Part shown: piece by piece, positions 16,652 through 25,612 of the stretch
How the letters are laid out: every line of letters starts with the position of its first letter
Position numbering within the stretch: the stretch's first letter is position 1
DNA from: JAAZKI01 sp012799905
GTDB taxonomy: Bacteria > Verrucomicrobiota > Lentisphaeria > Oligosphaerales > Oligosphaeraceae
Direction: 5' to 3'
DNA: 64,000 bases
NCBI GenBank assembly: GCA_050949415.1
Contig: JBMNFR010000013.1
Location: 185,748-249,747, forward strand
The notes under the pieces: generated by a model
Told to the model about the DNA's origin: nothing
The model's database searches: none
Seen by the model: only the letters and a program-made list of their open reading frames with translations
Program-made: the position numbers and the translations under genes

Positions 16652-19600
16652 TTATTCAAAAATCAGATTGCCGAAGTACATCGTATTGCCGAATTTTGCC
16701 ATTTCCGGGTTTGGCGACCATAGGAAGAGTTTGTTTTTATGAACTCTGCCGACATTCATGGTTATTGATTTGCCGGGTTTGACTTGGAATCCACCAAGGT
16801 CTTTGAGCGGAATGCGCACCTCGGCAGTCCACTTGTTTTGCCCTGGAAGCAGCTGGAAAGCATAGGTCCAGTTGCTGTCCCAGCTGCGGTCGAGAACATC
16901 CTCGCGAGGGTCAGCGCCACGAAGAGCAATATTCATCGCTGCGTCCATGCCGGAGTCAGGGGCAGGCCCGAAAATAAACTGATAGTAGCGTTTCGGCAAT
17001 CCAGTTGTGTTGATCAGAAGATCAATATTTTCCTCCCTTATGTAATTGTCTTTGCCAACACTCGTAAATGCTTGCTCGGCCAAAGAGGGATGGATCGCTT
17101 CAAACGCAAAATACAGAAATTCGTCATCATAGGCGACTTGGAAAAACGTGTCTGTATCAGCAGTTCCTCCGGAGACTTTTTCCAGGCGATGGCGTGGCGC
17201 ATCCTGCCAGGTCTTCTCATCCAGTTTGCCGTCAATGGACACCGCGCCGGCGGCTTTCCGGACTTTGGCCTCTTTTGTCTTGACGATCGGCAAACGTCCT
17301 GTTTTCTCCATTTCACGATAATCCCAGGTAAAGGGCGCCCCCAGTTTGCCCTTTAACGAACCGCCGGCCAAAAAATGACTGCGATAATGAGGTTTATCCC
17401 AGTGCCGAAGCTTCCATTCCTCCGGTATTTCCGCGGTTTGAAAATTGGCGATGGCTTCTTCGCGTTCCCGCAGGGATTGACAAATCTGCTGTAAGAGGCA
17501 CTGCTCAGGGAACAGCAAAAAGGCACGATACGCAGTCAATGCCTTGACAGTGCTTTTCAAATAGGCGAAATCCAGCTCGACAAATTTCAAGCGCATCTTT
17601 TCCTTCGGCGTCTTGACCAGCTTGCTCGCCTTTTGCAGACTCTCATCCATATGGTTAATCAGCGAAGGAGGATAGCACTGGCTGATCATCAATTCCGCAG
17701 AGCGCATCAGCTTGCGGTCATCACAGGTGAAATACGTGTTCTCAGGATACTTTTCAAGATATTTATGCATATCCGTAAACATGCTGTACATGATCGGGCC
17801 GGCATCCCCGAACGAGCAGCGGCAATAATCTTCAACAAGCAATTCGGGATTCAAATCAACCTGGTCAAAAAGCCGTCCGTATAGATACAGAACCGGCCCT
17901 TGCAAGCCGCCAAGGCCATCCCGGTAACCACAATTGTAAACGTCAAGCACCTGATATTTTTTCAGCCTTTTCATGTGCTCCGAAATCATGAATGGGGTGC
18001 GTTTGGGAAGATAGCCCAGTTCATTATAGCACCCCCACCAATAGGTATAGACCATAAAGGGCACCTTGAATTTAAGCCACTTCTGGAATTCAACCTCATC
18101 ATACTTGGTTAATTCTATCACCACATTGCCCGGAAATGAATCAAAATACACTGGTGGCTCCTGGGTTACATCATAGGCAATAATGCTGATTTTACAGTCC
18201 GGATATTTAACCGCCATCTTTTCAGCCATCGCCCGGTGCACCTTCCATACGCGTTCATTGGCAGTTTCGCCCAATTCGCGACAGGCCTGACATTCGCAGG
18301 CTTGAAAGCCATCCGATTGCCCCAGCTGATATAATTTATTGCCCCTGGCAAATGCTTGATCAATATGCTGAAGCATGATCTCCTGAACTTGCGCATTGCT
18401 GATGCACAATTGATTGCCAATAGCGTCCGGATGGCGCTTTCCACCCTTCAAGATAAAAAACTCCGGATTGGACTTGCCATACTTTTCAGCGGGAACGGAA
18501 TGAGGCCAGGAATGCCCCCAGTGCAATCTGTAATGCAATTGCCTGAACATATTGTTGGCAACCATATAGTCATCGTAATCCCGGTTATGCAAATAGACGA
18601 GGTCGGAGGCGGTGTGCCAGGGGATGTCCGGCTTTCTGCGCAAAGAAAGATTTGATTTTATCACCAGCGGATTGGCTGCTGGAATATGTTCACCCATTCT
18701 TCCCGGCAGCAGGAAACGCACTCCTAATTCATTTTCCAGAAAAGCCACAACCGCCTTGTGATCCCCGTTCCGGTACGGGCGCCGCAAAACCTCCTCCGCG
18801 TTTTGTCCCTCGTATTGAATGGAATTCACTCCGGCCAAATAGATATTTCCATCTTTTACCGAGTACATATATTCCGTGGTGGAAAGCGTCTCCAGGGCAA
18901 GGTTGTTTTCGGCAGCCTGACGGGTTCTGCCGATGAAAAAAGCCGGCTTGTCAATTTTCTCACCATCCGTCAAAAGCGGAAGTTTGGCGCCATTCATTTC
19001 TTCAATGATGCGCTGCAACAGCACAGCCGCCCGGCGTGAAAAATCCCATGCGTCGTTTTCAGGAATGACAATGACATAATCCGACTGGCCATCTTTGGCG
19101 ATCGCCAACCCCGGAATCATCATCGCCTTGTTGATGATGAAGTTCCCAATAAGGCTGCTGCTGCCCCATTTCTCCCAGGCGAAATCAACTGTTGAGCCGG
19201 CTTTCACGGCTGTTTTATATTCGACGCGTTCACCACCTTGGCTGAAATTATGCCGCATCACCTCTCGGGAATCGACGTATATACAAAGACGACGCTGGTT
19301 CTTATTGCGCCCCTCGACAATAATTTGATATTGACCATCTGCCGGACAACGCCAGCGCCGGACAACATCGCGGTTTTTCCCCGTTGACCAGGCAATCGAA
19401 TCACGAAAGATCGCTCCCTGAGAAAAATTGCCATCACCCCAGTAGCTTTTGCTGCAATGTGCAAATTCCTGAAAGGTCTCCGGCTTCCCGTCCGCATCAT
19501 AAAAACCAAAAAACCAATTCCTGAATCCCTGCGCCGGCGGATTGCCAGTCTCCGAAACCGCCGCATCCCAGTCGGAGCGGGAATTGGCAAGCGGCTCGAA

Positions 19601-19666
19601 AAATGCATTTTCCGCACCAAGACTGCAAACAAAAAACAACATGATCGAGACAAAGATGATTGACAT
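16652..19666 (-). CDS. Secreted DUF4838 protein with C-terminal CBM9-like domain
   Basis: This 1004-residue secreted protein has a signal peptide (IIFVSIMLFFVCSLGAENAF). Residues about 60-170 look like a carbohydrate-binding sandwich. A GH20-like N-terminal alpha/beta domain follows from about 195 to 320 (YVIVIPENDAWDF, then AVVAFLENELGVRFLLPG). The DUF4838 region comes next, with WHTASDLVYLHNRDYDDYM and QACECQACRELGETANERVWKVH. The last 200 residues (SIDGKLDEKTWQDAPRH, then NIDLLINT and WTAEVRIPLKDL) match a CBM9-like domain. Such proteins are abundant in Lentisphaerota and are thought to act on complex polysaccharides, but the activity is unproven. GAGGGG before the ATG supports the start. 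Its base composition is visibly more AT-rich than its neighbours, suggesting a different history from the second DUF4838 gene at 22650. Confidence 0.8.
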   Translation of the reverse strand: MSIIFVSIMLFFVCSLGAENAFFEPLANSRSDWDAAVSETGNPPAQGFRNWFFGFYDADGKPETFQEFAHCSKSYWGDGNFSQGAIFRDSIAWSTGKNRDVVRRWRCPADGQYQIIVEGRNKNQRRLCIYVDSREVMRHNFSQGGERVEYKTAVKAGSTVDFAWEKWGSSSLIGNFIINKAMMIPGLAIAKDGQSDYVIVIPENDAWDFSRRAAVLLQRIIEEMNGAKLPLLTDGEKIDKPAFFIGRTRQAAENNLALETLSTTEYMYSVKDGNIYLAGVNSIQYEGQNAEEVLRRPYRNGDHKAVVAFLENELGVRFLLPGRMGEHIPAANPLVIKSNLSLRRKPDIPWHTASDLVYLHNRDYDDYMVANNMFRQLHYRLHWGHSWPHSVPAEKYGKSNPEFFILKGGKRHPDAIGNQLCISNAQVQEIMLQHIDQAFARGNKLYQLGQSDGFQACECQACRELGETANERVWKVHRAMAEKMAVKYPDCKISIIAYDVTQEPPVYFDSFPGNVVIELTKYDEVEFQKWLKFKVPFMVYTYWWGCYNELGYLPKRTPFMISEHMKRLKKYQVLDVYNCGYRDGLGGLQGPVLYLYGRLFDQVDLNPELLVEDYCRCSFGDAGPIMYSMFTDMHKYLEKYPENTYFTCDDRKLMRSAELMISQCYPPSLINHMDESLQKASKLVKTPKEKMRLKFVELDFAYLKSTVKALTAYRAFLLFPEQCLLQQICQSLREREEAIANFQTAEIPEEWKLRHWDKPHYRSHFLAGGSLKGKLGAPFTWDYREMEKTGRLPIVKTKEAKVRKAAGAVSIDGKLDEKTWQDAPRHRLEKVSGGTADTDTFFQVAYDDEFLYFAFEAIHPSLAEQAFTSVGKDNYIREENIDLLINTTGLPKRYYQFIFGPAPDSGMDAAMNIALRGADPREDVLDRSWDSNWTYAFQLLPGQNKWTAEVRIPLKDLGGFQVKPGKSITMNVGRVHKNKLFLWSPNPEMAKFGNTMYFGNLIFE

Positions 19667-19754
19667 AATTCCCCTCGCACAAACTGATTTTACACCTGAA
19701 ACCGTGAAGTGGCATCCCCGAAAAAGGTCAACACAAATGCAATGTCTTCTGCAT

Positions 19755-20174
19755 TCAAGTCAGTTTTCCAGTAATAATTTCAAGCATTTGCCGTGGGGTT
19801 ACAACAAGTGGTTCTACTGGGAAATGCTTGACGTTTCCGGTGACGAGATATATTGATTCCGCCTCATATTGGCGAGCGACTTCATAAAATGGGACATCTT
19901 TCATGTCCGGCAAGACAACTCCGCTATCAATGGTTTCGATCAGCTCGCCGAGGGCGCATAATTCATCAATCAACTCAGTGACCAAAGAAGCATCGAATCC
20001 GAATTTTTCGCGACGTAGGACCGAGTCATATTCTGCCAATATATAATTGTTGAATACCGGGTTCACGGTGCCGTCTAGGATATATTCCATAACAAGCACC
20101 GCCGGGGCATCGTCTTTCTTGGACAGCAATGCAGACACCAGAACATTGGTGTCGATAACCGCATGGCATTTCAT
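19755..20174 (-). CDS. PIN-domain toxin-like ribonuclease
   Basis: This 139-residue PIN-domain protein is a predicted metal-dependent RNase of a type II toxin-antitoxin pair. The N-terminus HAVIDTNVLVSALLS has the first catalytic Asp. Central acidic residues appear in NNYILAEYDSVL. The later VVLPDMKDVPFYEVARQYEAESIYLVTGNVKHFP block supplies the conserved Asp and the GN-KHFP signature. Its ATG overlaps the stop of the upstream antitoxin gene by four bases (ATGA), which implies coupled translation. Confidence 0.85.
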   Translation of the reverse strand: MKCHAVIDTNVLVSALLSKKDDAPAVLVMEYILDGTVNPVFNNYILAEYDSVLRREKFGFDASLVTELIDELCALGELIETIDSGVVLPDMKDVPFYEVARQYEAESIYLVTGNVKHFPVEPLVVTPRQMLEIITGKLT

Positions 20175-20455
20175 TGTTCTGCTCTTGCCTTGCTGATTTC
20201 AGCATTGATTTCTGAAAGGGATAATCCAGCGACTCCGGATTGTTTTGCCTGTTGCCTTAGCGCCTGAAAGGCCCCCTGCGGTTTATTTGCCCTAGGTGTA
20301 GCAGTGATTTCAAAAGGAATCCTTCGTTCCCTGACAACTGCACGGGCAAAAACATTGATTGCAACTGAAGTGCTCATTCCGAATTCATTGCAGATTGCAT
20401 CCAATTCCCGCTTCAGCTGGCTGTCCATGCGAATACTGAACGTTGCTGTGCTCAT
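20171..20455 (-). CDS. RelB/DinJ-type antitoxin
   Basis: This 94-residue ribbon-helix-helix antitoxin partners the PIN toxin. Residues 1-45 (TFSIRMDSQLKRELDAICNEFGMSTSVAINVFARAVV) form the DNA-binding RHH of the RelB/DinJ family. The C-terminal half is charged and should wrap the toxin. I chose ATG 20455 because AGGAGG lies just upstream; the frame is open for another 54 codons, but that extension is not family-like. Autorepression at the duplicated sequence at 20456-20496 is likely. Confidence 0.85.
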   Translation of the reverse strand: MSTATFSIRMDSQLKRELDAICNEFGMSTSVAINVFARAVVRERRIPFEITATPRANKPQGAFQALRQQAKQSGVAGLSLSEINAEISKARAEQ

Positions 20456-20496
20456 AACGACCTCCTGTGTTCGTTTAGCGACCTTCTGTGTTCGTT
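20456..20496 (-). promoter_or_regulatory. Duplicated 20-bp operator-like repeat containing the antitoxin ribosome-binding site
   Basis: On the minus strand, two near-identical copies of AACGAACACAGRAGGTCGYT lie 21 bp apart (20477-20496 and 20456-20475). The gene-proximal copy contains AGGAGG, the antitoxin's ribosome-binding site. Two-turn spacing of direct repeats suits cooperative RHH binding, so autoregulation of the toxin-antitoxin operon is the likely role. That role is inferred; the duplication itself is plain. Confidence 0.5.
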
Positions 20497-20788
20497 CTGA
20501 TATAAAATATAATACATACGGTTGCAATATCAACTTTTCTAAGTGAAAACGAACCTTCAGGAAACCATCAAAATTGTGGTTCTCCGGGGGGGGAGTGCGA
20601 AAAAACCAAAGCTTCACTCTCAGCAGCAGCGTAGAAAGACATCAGAAAGCGGTCTGACGTCTCCCCTGTACTTTGGAACTGCCCTTGCGGCAAGGGCTTT
20701 CACGGTATAAAGCGGCTCCCAATTTATACCTAAAATCCAGCCCTTACCTTGCTTTTCACCCCCGCGTCGCGCCAGCGCGCAAGAGGGC

Positions 20789-21412
20789 TTAACGGAAGTC
20801 GCACATTTTCCAGACTTCCTCGTCTGTCCATTTTTCCCAGCTCACATGGCCATCGCAAAAGCCATAGACACTGCCGTCGTTGTGGCGGTTGACGACGTAG
20901 TCGGTCGGCACGTAGTCCAAGTCAAAATAGCCGTCGTTCGTCGTCGGCTGGGTCGAGCCTTCTTCCAGCAATAGCGGGATGGAAGACGTCCGGTCGATTT
21001 CCGACAGTTTGGCGTTACGGGTGTCGGAATTGGCGCCGTAGCTGCAGAGCGACTCTGTGACATCACTGCGGCAGGCATAAACCCTCTCATCATTGACGTA
21101 CTTGTAGAGAGTACCGCGACTGACGTCAAAATTGCCTGCCGTCGGCACAGGGAAGGCGTCATAGTAGACCCAGCCGCCTTCGCGCCCGGCCCCGCCGCCG
21201 CCGTTGGTATAATAGGGAAACTGGCTCTTGTTGTCATCGATGTACATCATGAAAGCCAGCGTCAATTGTCGCACGTTGCTGATGCAGTCCGCTTGCTCTG
21301 CTCTTTCCCGAGCCTTGGACAAAGCCGGCAACAATATGGCGGCCAGTATCGCAATGATGGCGATGACGACCAAAAGTTCTATCAAGGTAAACTGACTTTG
21401 TTGGTGCTTCAT
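20789..21412 (-). CDS. Prepilin-type protein with H-X9-DG motif
   Basis: This 207-residue type II pseudopilin-like protein has the N-terminus FTLIELLVVIAIIAILAAILLPA (split here only by the reading), with the conserved Glu five residues after the processing site. The residue before the Phe is Gln, not Gly, so processing by the prepilin peptidase may follow the relaxed rule of this phylum. Near the C-terminus, RHNDGSVYGFCDGHVSW shows the H-X9-DG signature. This family is expanded to hundreds of members in Lentisphaerota and some Planctomycetes and is presumed to be exported by a type II-like apparatus. The gene is divergent from the oxidoreductase gene. Confidence 0.88.
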   Translation of the reverse strand: MKHQQSQFTLIELLVVIAIIAILAAILLPALSKARERAEQADCISNVRQLTLAFMMYIDDNKSQFPYYTNGGGGAGREGGWVYYDAFPVPTAGNFDVSRGTLYKYVNDERVYACRSDVTESLCSYGANSDTRNAKLSEIDRTSSIPLLLEEGSTQPTTNDGYFDLDYVPTDYVVNRHNDGSVYGFCDGHVSWEKWTDEEVWKMCDFR

Positions 21413-21458
21413 GACCGCCTCTGACTTGAACAGACCCAGACTTAGAATACATTAACCA

Positions 21459-21480
21459 TTGTCATTTCATAATATGACAA
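21459..21480. promoter_or_regulatory. Inverted repeat in a divergent promoter region
   Basis: TTGTCAT (21459-21465) and ATGACAA (21474-21480) form a perfect 7-bp inverted repeat with an eight-base spacer, 46 bp upstream of the pseudopilin start and 105 bp upstream of the oxidoreductase start. It could be an operator for either gene. No regulator is adjacent. Confidence 0.35.
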
Positions 21481-21585
21481 ACATTCTCATTCCCGCAAAT
21501 CAAACGGCCATTTTCCGTTCTTTCCCCCTGGATTTGCTATTGCCAGCAGCCAACCCCTTCCTCACCCCACAAGGAGCAGAACACC

Positions 21586-22566
21586 ATGTTGAAAGTCGGC
21601 ATCGTCGGTCTCGGACGCCTTGGCGGCACTCACGCCAACATTATCGCGGCTCTTCCGGACGCCAAGCTCACGGCAGTCTACGATCCCAAGCCTGAAGCCG
21701 CCCAGCTGGGCAAGGAAAAATACGGCATGGCAATCATGGGTTCCGCCCAGGAACTGGTCAATTCACCGCAAGTCGACGCTGTCTGCGTCGCCTCGCCGAC
21801 CTATTGCCATATTGAAGCGGTGCTGCCGGCTCTCCAGGCTGGCAAGCCGGTCTTCTGCGAAAAACCCATCTGCCGCACCTGGGCTGAGGCGGAACAGATG
21901 CTGGCTGCGGAAGCCAAGTCGAAAAGCCGCGTCGCGGTCGGCTTTGTCCGCCGCTTCCATCCTGGCCAGCAAAAATTCGTCGAACTGGTTCGGGACGGTT
22001 TGGTCGGCCCCTTGCGCTTCTGCAACGTCGATTTAGTCGTCGGCGCATTCAAACGCCTTCCTGGCGACTGGTTTGCTGATTTTGAGCTTTCCGGCGGCGT
22101 CATCCTTGATATGCTCGCCCATCACCTTGACCTGCTTAACTGGAGCTTCGGCGCCCCTGCCCGCGTCTACTGCGAAAGCCTGTTGATGAACCCCTCCCTG
22201 CCCGAGCCGAACGACTACGCCTCGGCCACCCTGACCTACAAAAACAACGTCATCTGCAACATCCTTTGCGGCTGGCAGCGCTTTGGACGCTCTGCCAACT
22301 GCTATGAAATCTATGGCGACAACGGCTCCCTGACCTACAGCTGGGGCGCCAAGCATATCGTCCACTACCCTAAAGGCGGCGAAAAGCAGGAGATTGCTTT
22401 TGAGGCGACCGATGAATCGCCGTACGCCACTGAAATCAAGTCCTGGCTGGCCAGCATCGCCGCTGGGACGCCGCCCAAGGTGACTCTCCAAGACGGCGTT
22501 GACAGCCTTCGCATCGCCCTGGCTATGATCACATCCAGCCAGGAAAAACGCCTCGTCCAGCTATAA
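21586..22566 (+). CDS. Gfo/Idh/MocA family oxidoreductase
   Basis: This 326-residue NAD(P)-dependent sugar or inositol oxidoreductase is cytoplasmic. The Rossmann motif GIVGLGRLGG lies at residues 5-14, the EKPI motif near 92-95, and the catalytic Asp/His stretch GGVILDMLAHHLDLLNW near 165-181. These mark the family of inositol 2-dehydrogenase and related enzymes. Length is normal. AAGGAG lies nine bases upstream of the ATG. It heads a run of genes through the DUF4838 protein, methyltransferase and sialate esterase and probably oxidises the sugar that they release. The exact substrate is open. Confidence 0.88.
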   Translation: MLKVGIVGLGRLGGTHANIIAALPDAKLTAVYDPKPEAAQLGKEKYGMAIMGSAQELVNSPQVDAVCVASPTYCHIEAVLPALQAGKPVFCEKPICRTWAEAEQMLAAEAKSKSRVAVGFVRRFHPGQQKFVELVRDGLVGPLRFCNVDLVVGAFKRLPGDWFADFELSGGVILDMLAHHLDLLNWSFGAPARVYCESLLMNPSLPEPNDYASATLTYKNNVICNILCGWQRFGRSANCYEIYGDNGSLTYSWGAKHIVHYPKGGEKQEIAFEATDESPYATEIKSWLASIAAGTPPKVTLQDGVDSLRIALAMITSSQEKRLVQL

Positions 22567-22649
22567 ACAGCGTTTCAGGCCGGGACGCGGAACGCGACGC
22601 AACCGCCCCGGCCTTCAATCACTCTTTGCCCTGTCTCCAGGAGTCAACC

Positions 22650-24896
22650 ATGATCCGACGCCTCGGCGCCGCTGTTCTCGCAGCTGTTTTAACCACACTC
22701 CCGGCCTCAGCCGCCATCACCATTATCCCGGAAAAAGCCGCCGTAGTCGCCGCAACCAAGGCCGATATCCCGGCCGCAGAAGAACTCATCCTGCACTTAG
22801 AGCTGGTCACTGGCTGCAAAATGCCGCTGTTGGCTGCTGACCAAGTCGCTGACGGCGCGTTTGTCTTTGCGGTTGGCACGGCTCCAGCTGGTGCGGCGCC
22901 AGCAGCCATTGGCGAGGCTGCCTGGAGCGTCACTCCGCAGAAAGCATACTTCTACGGAGACGGCGCCAAGGGCGCGCGCAACGCTGTGTATGATTTTCTG
23001 GAGGATGAGCTCGACGTCCGCTGGCTCAACCGCGATGGCGATATCGCCTATCGCAGCCAGAATCCCCTGGTAATCAACGCCAGCAGCGGCCGTTGGCAGG
23101 CCGCGTTCCGCCACTTCGGCATCCGCAGCGGCAAAACCTGGAATGTCCGGCAGCGCATGGGCGCCTATCACGACCCGCCCAAATACGGCCATGCCTTCAC
23201 CAAGCTCTGGCAGCAATACGGCGCCACCAACCCGGAATTCTTCGCGCTAACCAGGCTGGGCGTCCGCGCACCTGTCGCCAAACCTGGACAGGACCCGAAT
23301 GACATCGCCGCGTTCACCGGCAAAGCTGCGGAAGCCATCAAAATCTGCGTCTCTTCAACGGCTCTGTACGACCACATCATCGCCCAATGGCAGAAGACCT
23401 CAAAGTCGCGCTACGTCAATATCTGCGAAAATGACGGCAACGACGGCTTCTGCACTTGCCCCGGTTGCACTGCCCTTGACGTGAATTCAGAGCAGCCCGC
23501 TAGCAACGTCTTCACCCGCCATTACACTGATCGCTATATGCACATGGCCAATGAAATCGCCAAGGCTGCTGTCGCCATCCGTCCTGACGCCCGCGTCGCG
23601 ACCTACGCCTACAATGAATATGAGACGCCGCCGCGCCGCGTCAAACTCCTGCCCGCCGTCACCGTCGGCATTGTCCCCACCGTGTTTGATGTGGAATCCA
23701 GCTTGCAGCTGCTCCAGGGGTGGAAGCAGGCCGGCATGACCGAATTCTTCTGGCGCCCCAACCAGCACTACTATTTTGACGGCGCCCGAATGCCATTTGG
23801 ACTGGAAAAACATTTCTTCGATCTCTTCCAGGCCATCCGAGTTCACCAGCCGACCGGCTTTGACTATGACGCCCCCGGCTCCAACATCTACTCGGAATTC
23901 TCCTACTACGTCCTCGCCAAGGCCATGCAAGAGCCGGACAAGCCCTTTGAGCACTGGGAACAGCACTTCTTGCAAGCCTATGGCGCTGCTGGGCCAGCTG
24001 TCGGCGCTTACTATCGTCACTGGCGCGGACTGTGGGACGCCAAGTTCGGCCCACAGCTCAAAGAAATCCTCGTCAAAGGCAAAGTCTTCAACTTCGCCCG
24101 CGGCGTAATGTGGAACTTAAAGGACTTCTACACGGAAGCTGATTTTGACACGACCGACGCGCACCTGGCCGAAGCAGCCGCCCAGAATTTGCTGCCTCGG
24201 GAACGAGCCCTCGTTGACAAGCTCCGCCTCGCCAACGCACATTCACGGCAAATTTTCCTGGCCGTCGCCCGTCCTTCGGACGACAATTCCCTGGCCCTGC
24301 TGAAATTCCGCCGCGAGCACGGCTTGGAGGAATTCCCGCATAATGAACAGTATTGGGGCGATGTCACCGGCGTGCGCCGCGTGGAGCAATTCAAAGACTT
24401 CACCCCGCCCTACTTGCGCACCCCGCTGTTCTGGTCGTTCCGACTGGACCCCAAAGACGAAGGCCAGGCGCAGCAGTGGTTCAAAACCGCGCCGGCTGAC
24501 TTCCGCAAGTGGGACAAGATGCCCACCAACGGCAACTGGGAAAACCCAGGCCGACATTACACTTATCCGTCTCCAGAAACCCGCGCTCTGACGGCTAACT
24601 ACGACGGCATCGCCTGGTATGCCACCACCGTCACCATCCCTGCGGATTGGCAAAATCGCGATGTGCTCCTGTATTTCGGCGCGGTTGATGAATCCTGCTG
24701 GATTTATGTCAACAACAAACTAGCCGGCGAACACCTGTTTCGCAACCGCGATGACTGGACCACGCCATTCACTATCCCAATCAACGATGTCATCGACTGG
24801 AGCAAACCCGAGCAAACCGTCATCGTCAGAGTCGAAGACAAAGCTGGCGCCGGCGGCATTTGGAAACCCGTATGGCTCGTCTCCAAAGCCCGATGA
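22650..24896 (+). CDS. Secreted DUF4838 protein with C-terminal galactose-binding-like domain
   Basis: This 748-residue secreted protein has a signal peptide (MIRRLGAAVLAAVLTTLPASA). A GH20-like N-terminal domain spans about 22-130 (ARNAVYDFLEDELDVRWL). DUF4838 follows, with NICENDGNDGFCTCPGC resembling the Cys-rich motif of the paralogue at 16652. The C-terminus (WYATTVTIPADWQNRDVLLYFGAVDESCWIYVNNKLAGEH) is the sugar-binding sandwich common in beta-galactosidase-like enzymes, replacing the CBM9 domain of the paralogue. ATG 22650 is chosen because AGGAG lies seven bases upstream. The stop overlaps the next gene's ATG. A polysaccharide-degrading role is expected but unproven. Confidence 0.82.
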   Translation: MIRRLGAAVLAAVLTTLPASAAITIIPEKAAVVAATKADIPAAEELILHLELVTGCKMPLLAADQVADGAFVFAVGTAPAGAAPAAIGEAAWSVTPQKAYFYGDGAKGARNAVYDFLEDELDVRWLNRDGDIAYRSQNPLVINASSGRWQAAFRHFGIRSGKTWNVRQRMGAYHDPPKYGHAFTKLWQQYGATNPEFFALTRLGVRAPVAKPGQDPNDIAAFTGKAAEAIKICVSSTALYDHIIAQWQKTSKSRYVNICENDGNDGFCTCPGCTALDVNSEQPASNVFTRHYTDRYMHMANEIAKAAVAIRPDARVATYAYNEYETPPRRVKLLPAVTVGIVPTVFDVESSLQLLQGWKQAGMTEFFWRPNQHYYFDGARMPFGLEKHFFDLFQAIRVHQPTGFDYDAPGSNIYSEFSYYVLAKAMQEPDKPFEHWEQHFLQAYGAAGPAVGAYYRHWRGLWDAKFGPQLKEILVKGKVFNFARGVMWNLKDFYTEADFDTTDAHLAEAAAQNLLPRERALVDKLRLANAHSRQIFLAVARPSDDNSLALLKFRREHGLEEFPHNEQYWGDVTGVRRVEQFKDFTPPYLRTPLFWSFRLDPKDEGQAQQWFKTAPADFRKWDKMPTNGNWENPGRHYTYPSPETRALTANYDGIAWYATTVTIPADWQNRDVLLYFGAVDESCWIYVNNKLAGEHLFRNRDDWTTPFTIPINDVIDWSKPEQTVIVRVEDKAGAGGIWKPVWLVSKAR

Positions 24897-25597
24897 CCAG
24901 CAATAACACCATGCCAGACACTGCAACCAGCCCCGCATCCACGGAACCCGACCCAGCCGCTGAACCGGCGTTGTCCCCGCGCTTTGCGACCGAAACGCAG
25001 ACAGTGGCTGTCCGCGACTTGACATTCCGGCTTTCCATGATTGCAGACCTGGACGCAGCCCTGGACCATTATGTGATCACGTCGCCGACCGATACTGACA
25101 TGATCCCCTATTTCTCCAGGCTGTGGGAGTCGGCCCGAGCGTTGGCTGAGTATCTGGCTGACCATCCGCAACTCTGCCGGGGACAGGACGTCCTGGAATT
25201 CGGCTGCGGATTGGGCCTGCCCTCCATGACCGCGGCCAAGCTCGGAGCTCGCTCCGTAACCGCCACTGACTACCACCCTGACAATGAACCCTACCTGCTG
25301 CAGAATGCCGCCCTCAACCACATTTCCACTATCACCTATCATCGGCTCGATTGGCGCAATCCTGACTTGACCGGCAAGTTTCCACTGGCCTTTGGCAGCG
25401 ACCTCATCTATGACAAAGACATGGTCCCCGCCCTCGTCGACTGCGTTGACCGCTTCACCGCCGCCAACGCCAGCTTTATCCTCGCAGACCCAGGCCGAGC
25501 TGCTCTCCAGCAGACCGCCAATATGCTGCAAGAACGACGGTTCCACCTCGACATTAAAGCCACTGACACTATATTCCTGCTCGTTTTCACCCGCTAA
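24893..25597 (+). CDS. Class I SAM-dependent methyltransferase
   Basis: This 234-residue protein has a Rossmann-type methyltransferase core. Motif I is LEFGCGLGLPSMTAAKLG (about residues 101-118), followed by the acidic motif VTATDYHPD. The upstream WESARALAEYL and later DLIYDKDM pattern resembles the METTL21/Methyltransf_16 group of protein-lysine or small-molecule methyltransferases. The first 35 residues are low-complexity and proline/alanine-rich. ATG 24893 overlaps the preceding stop (ATGA), so translation is coupled to the DUF4838 gene, although this product is cytoplasmic. The target is unknown. Confidence 0.78.
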   Translation: MTSNNTMPDTATSPASTEPDPAAEPALSPRFATETQTVAVRDLTFRLSMIADLDAALDHYVITSPTDTDMIPYFSRLWESARALAEYLADHPQLCRGQDVLEFGCGLGLPSMTAAKLGARSVTATDYHPDNEPYLLQNAALNHISTITYHRLDWRNPDLTGKFPLAFGSDLIYDKDMVPALVDCVDRFTAANASFILADPGRAALQQTANMLQERRFHLDIKATDTIFLLVFTR

Positions 25598-25612
25598 CAA
25601 GGAGTTGTCCCC

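Noticed and set aside
20618..20788. Small RNA or riboswitch near the pseudopilin gene
   Set aside because: A GCCCTTG/CAAGGGC hairpin is visible, but there is no promoter, T-run or recognisable class.
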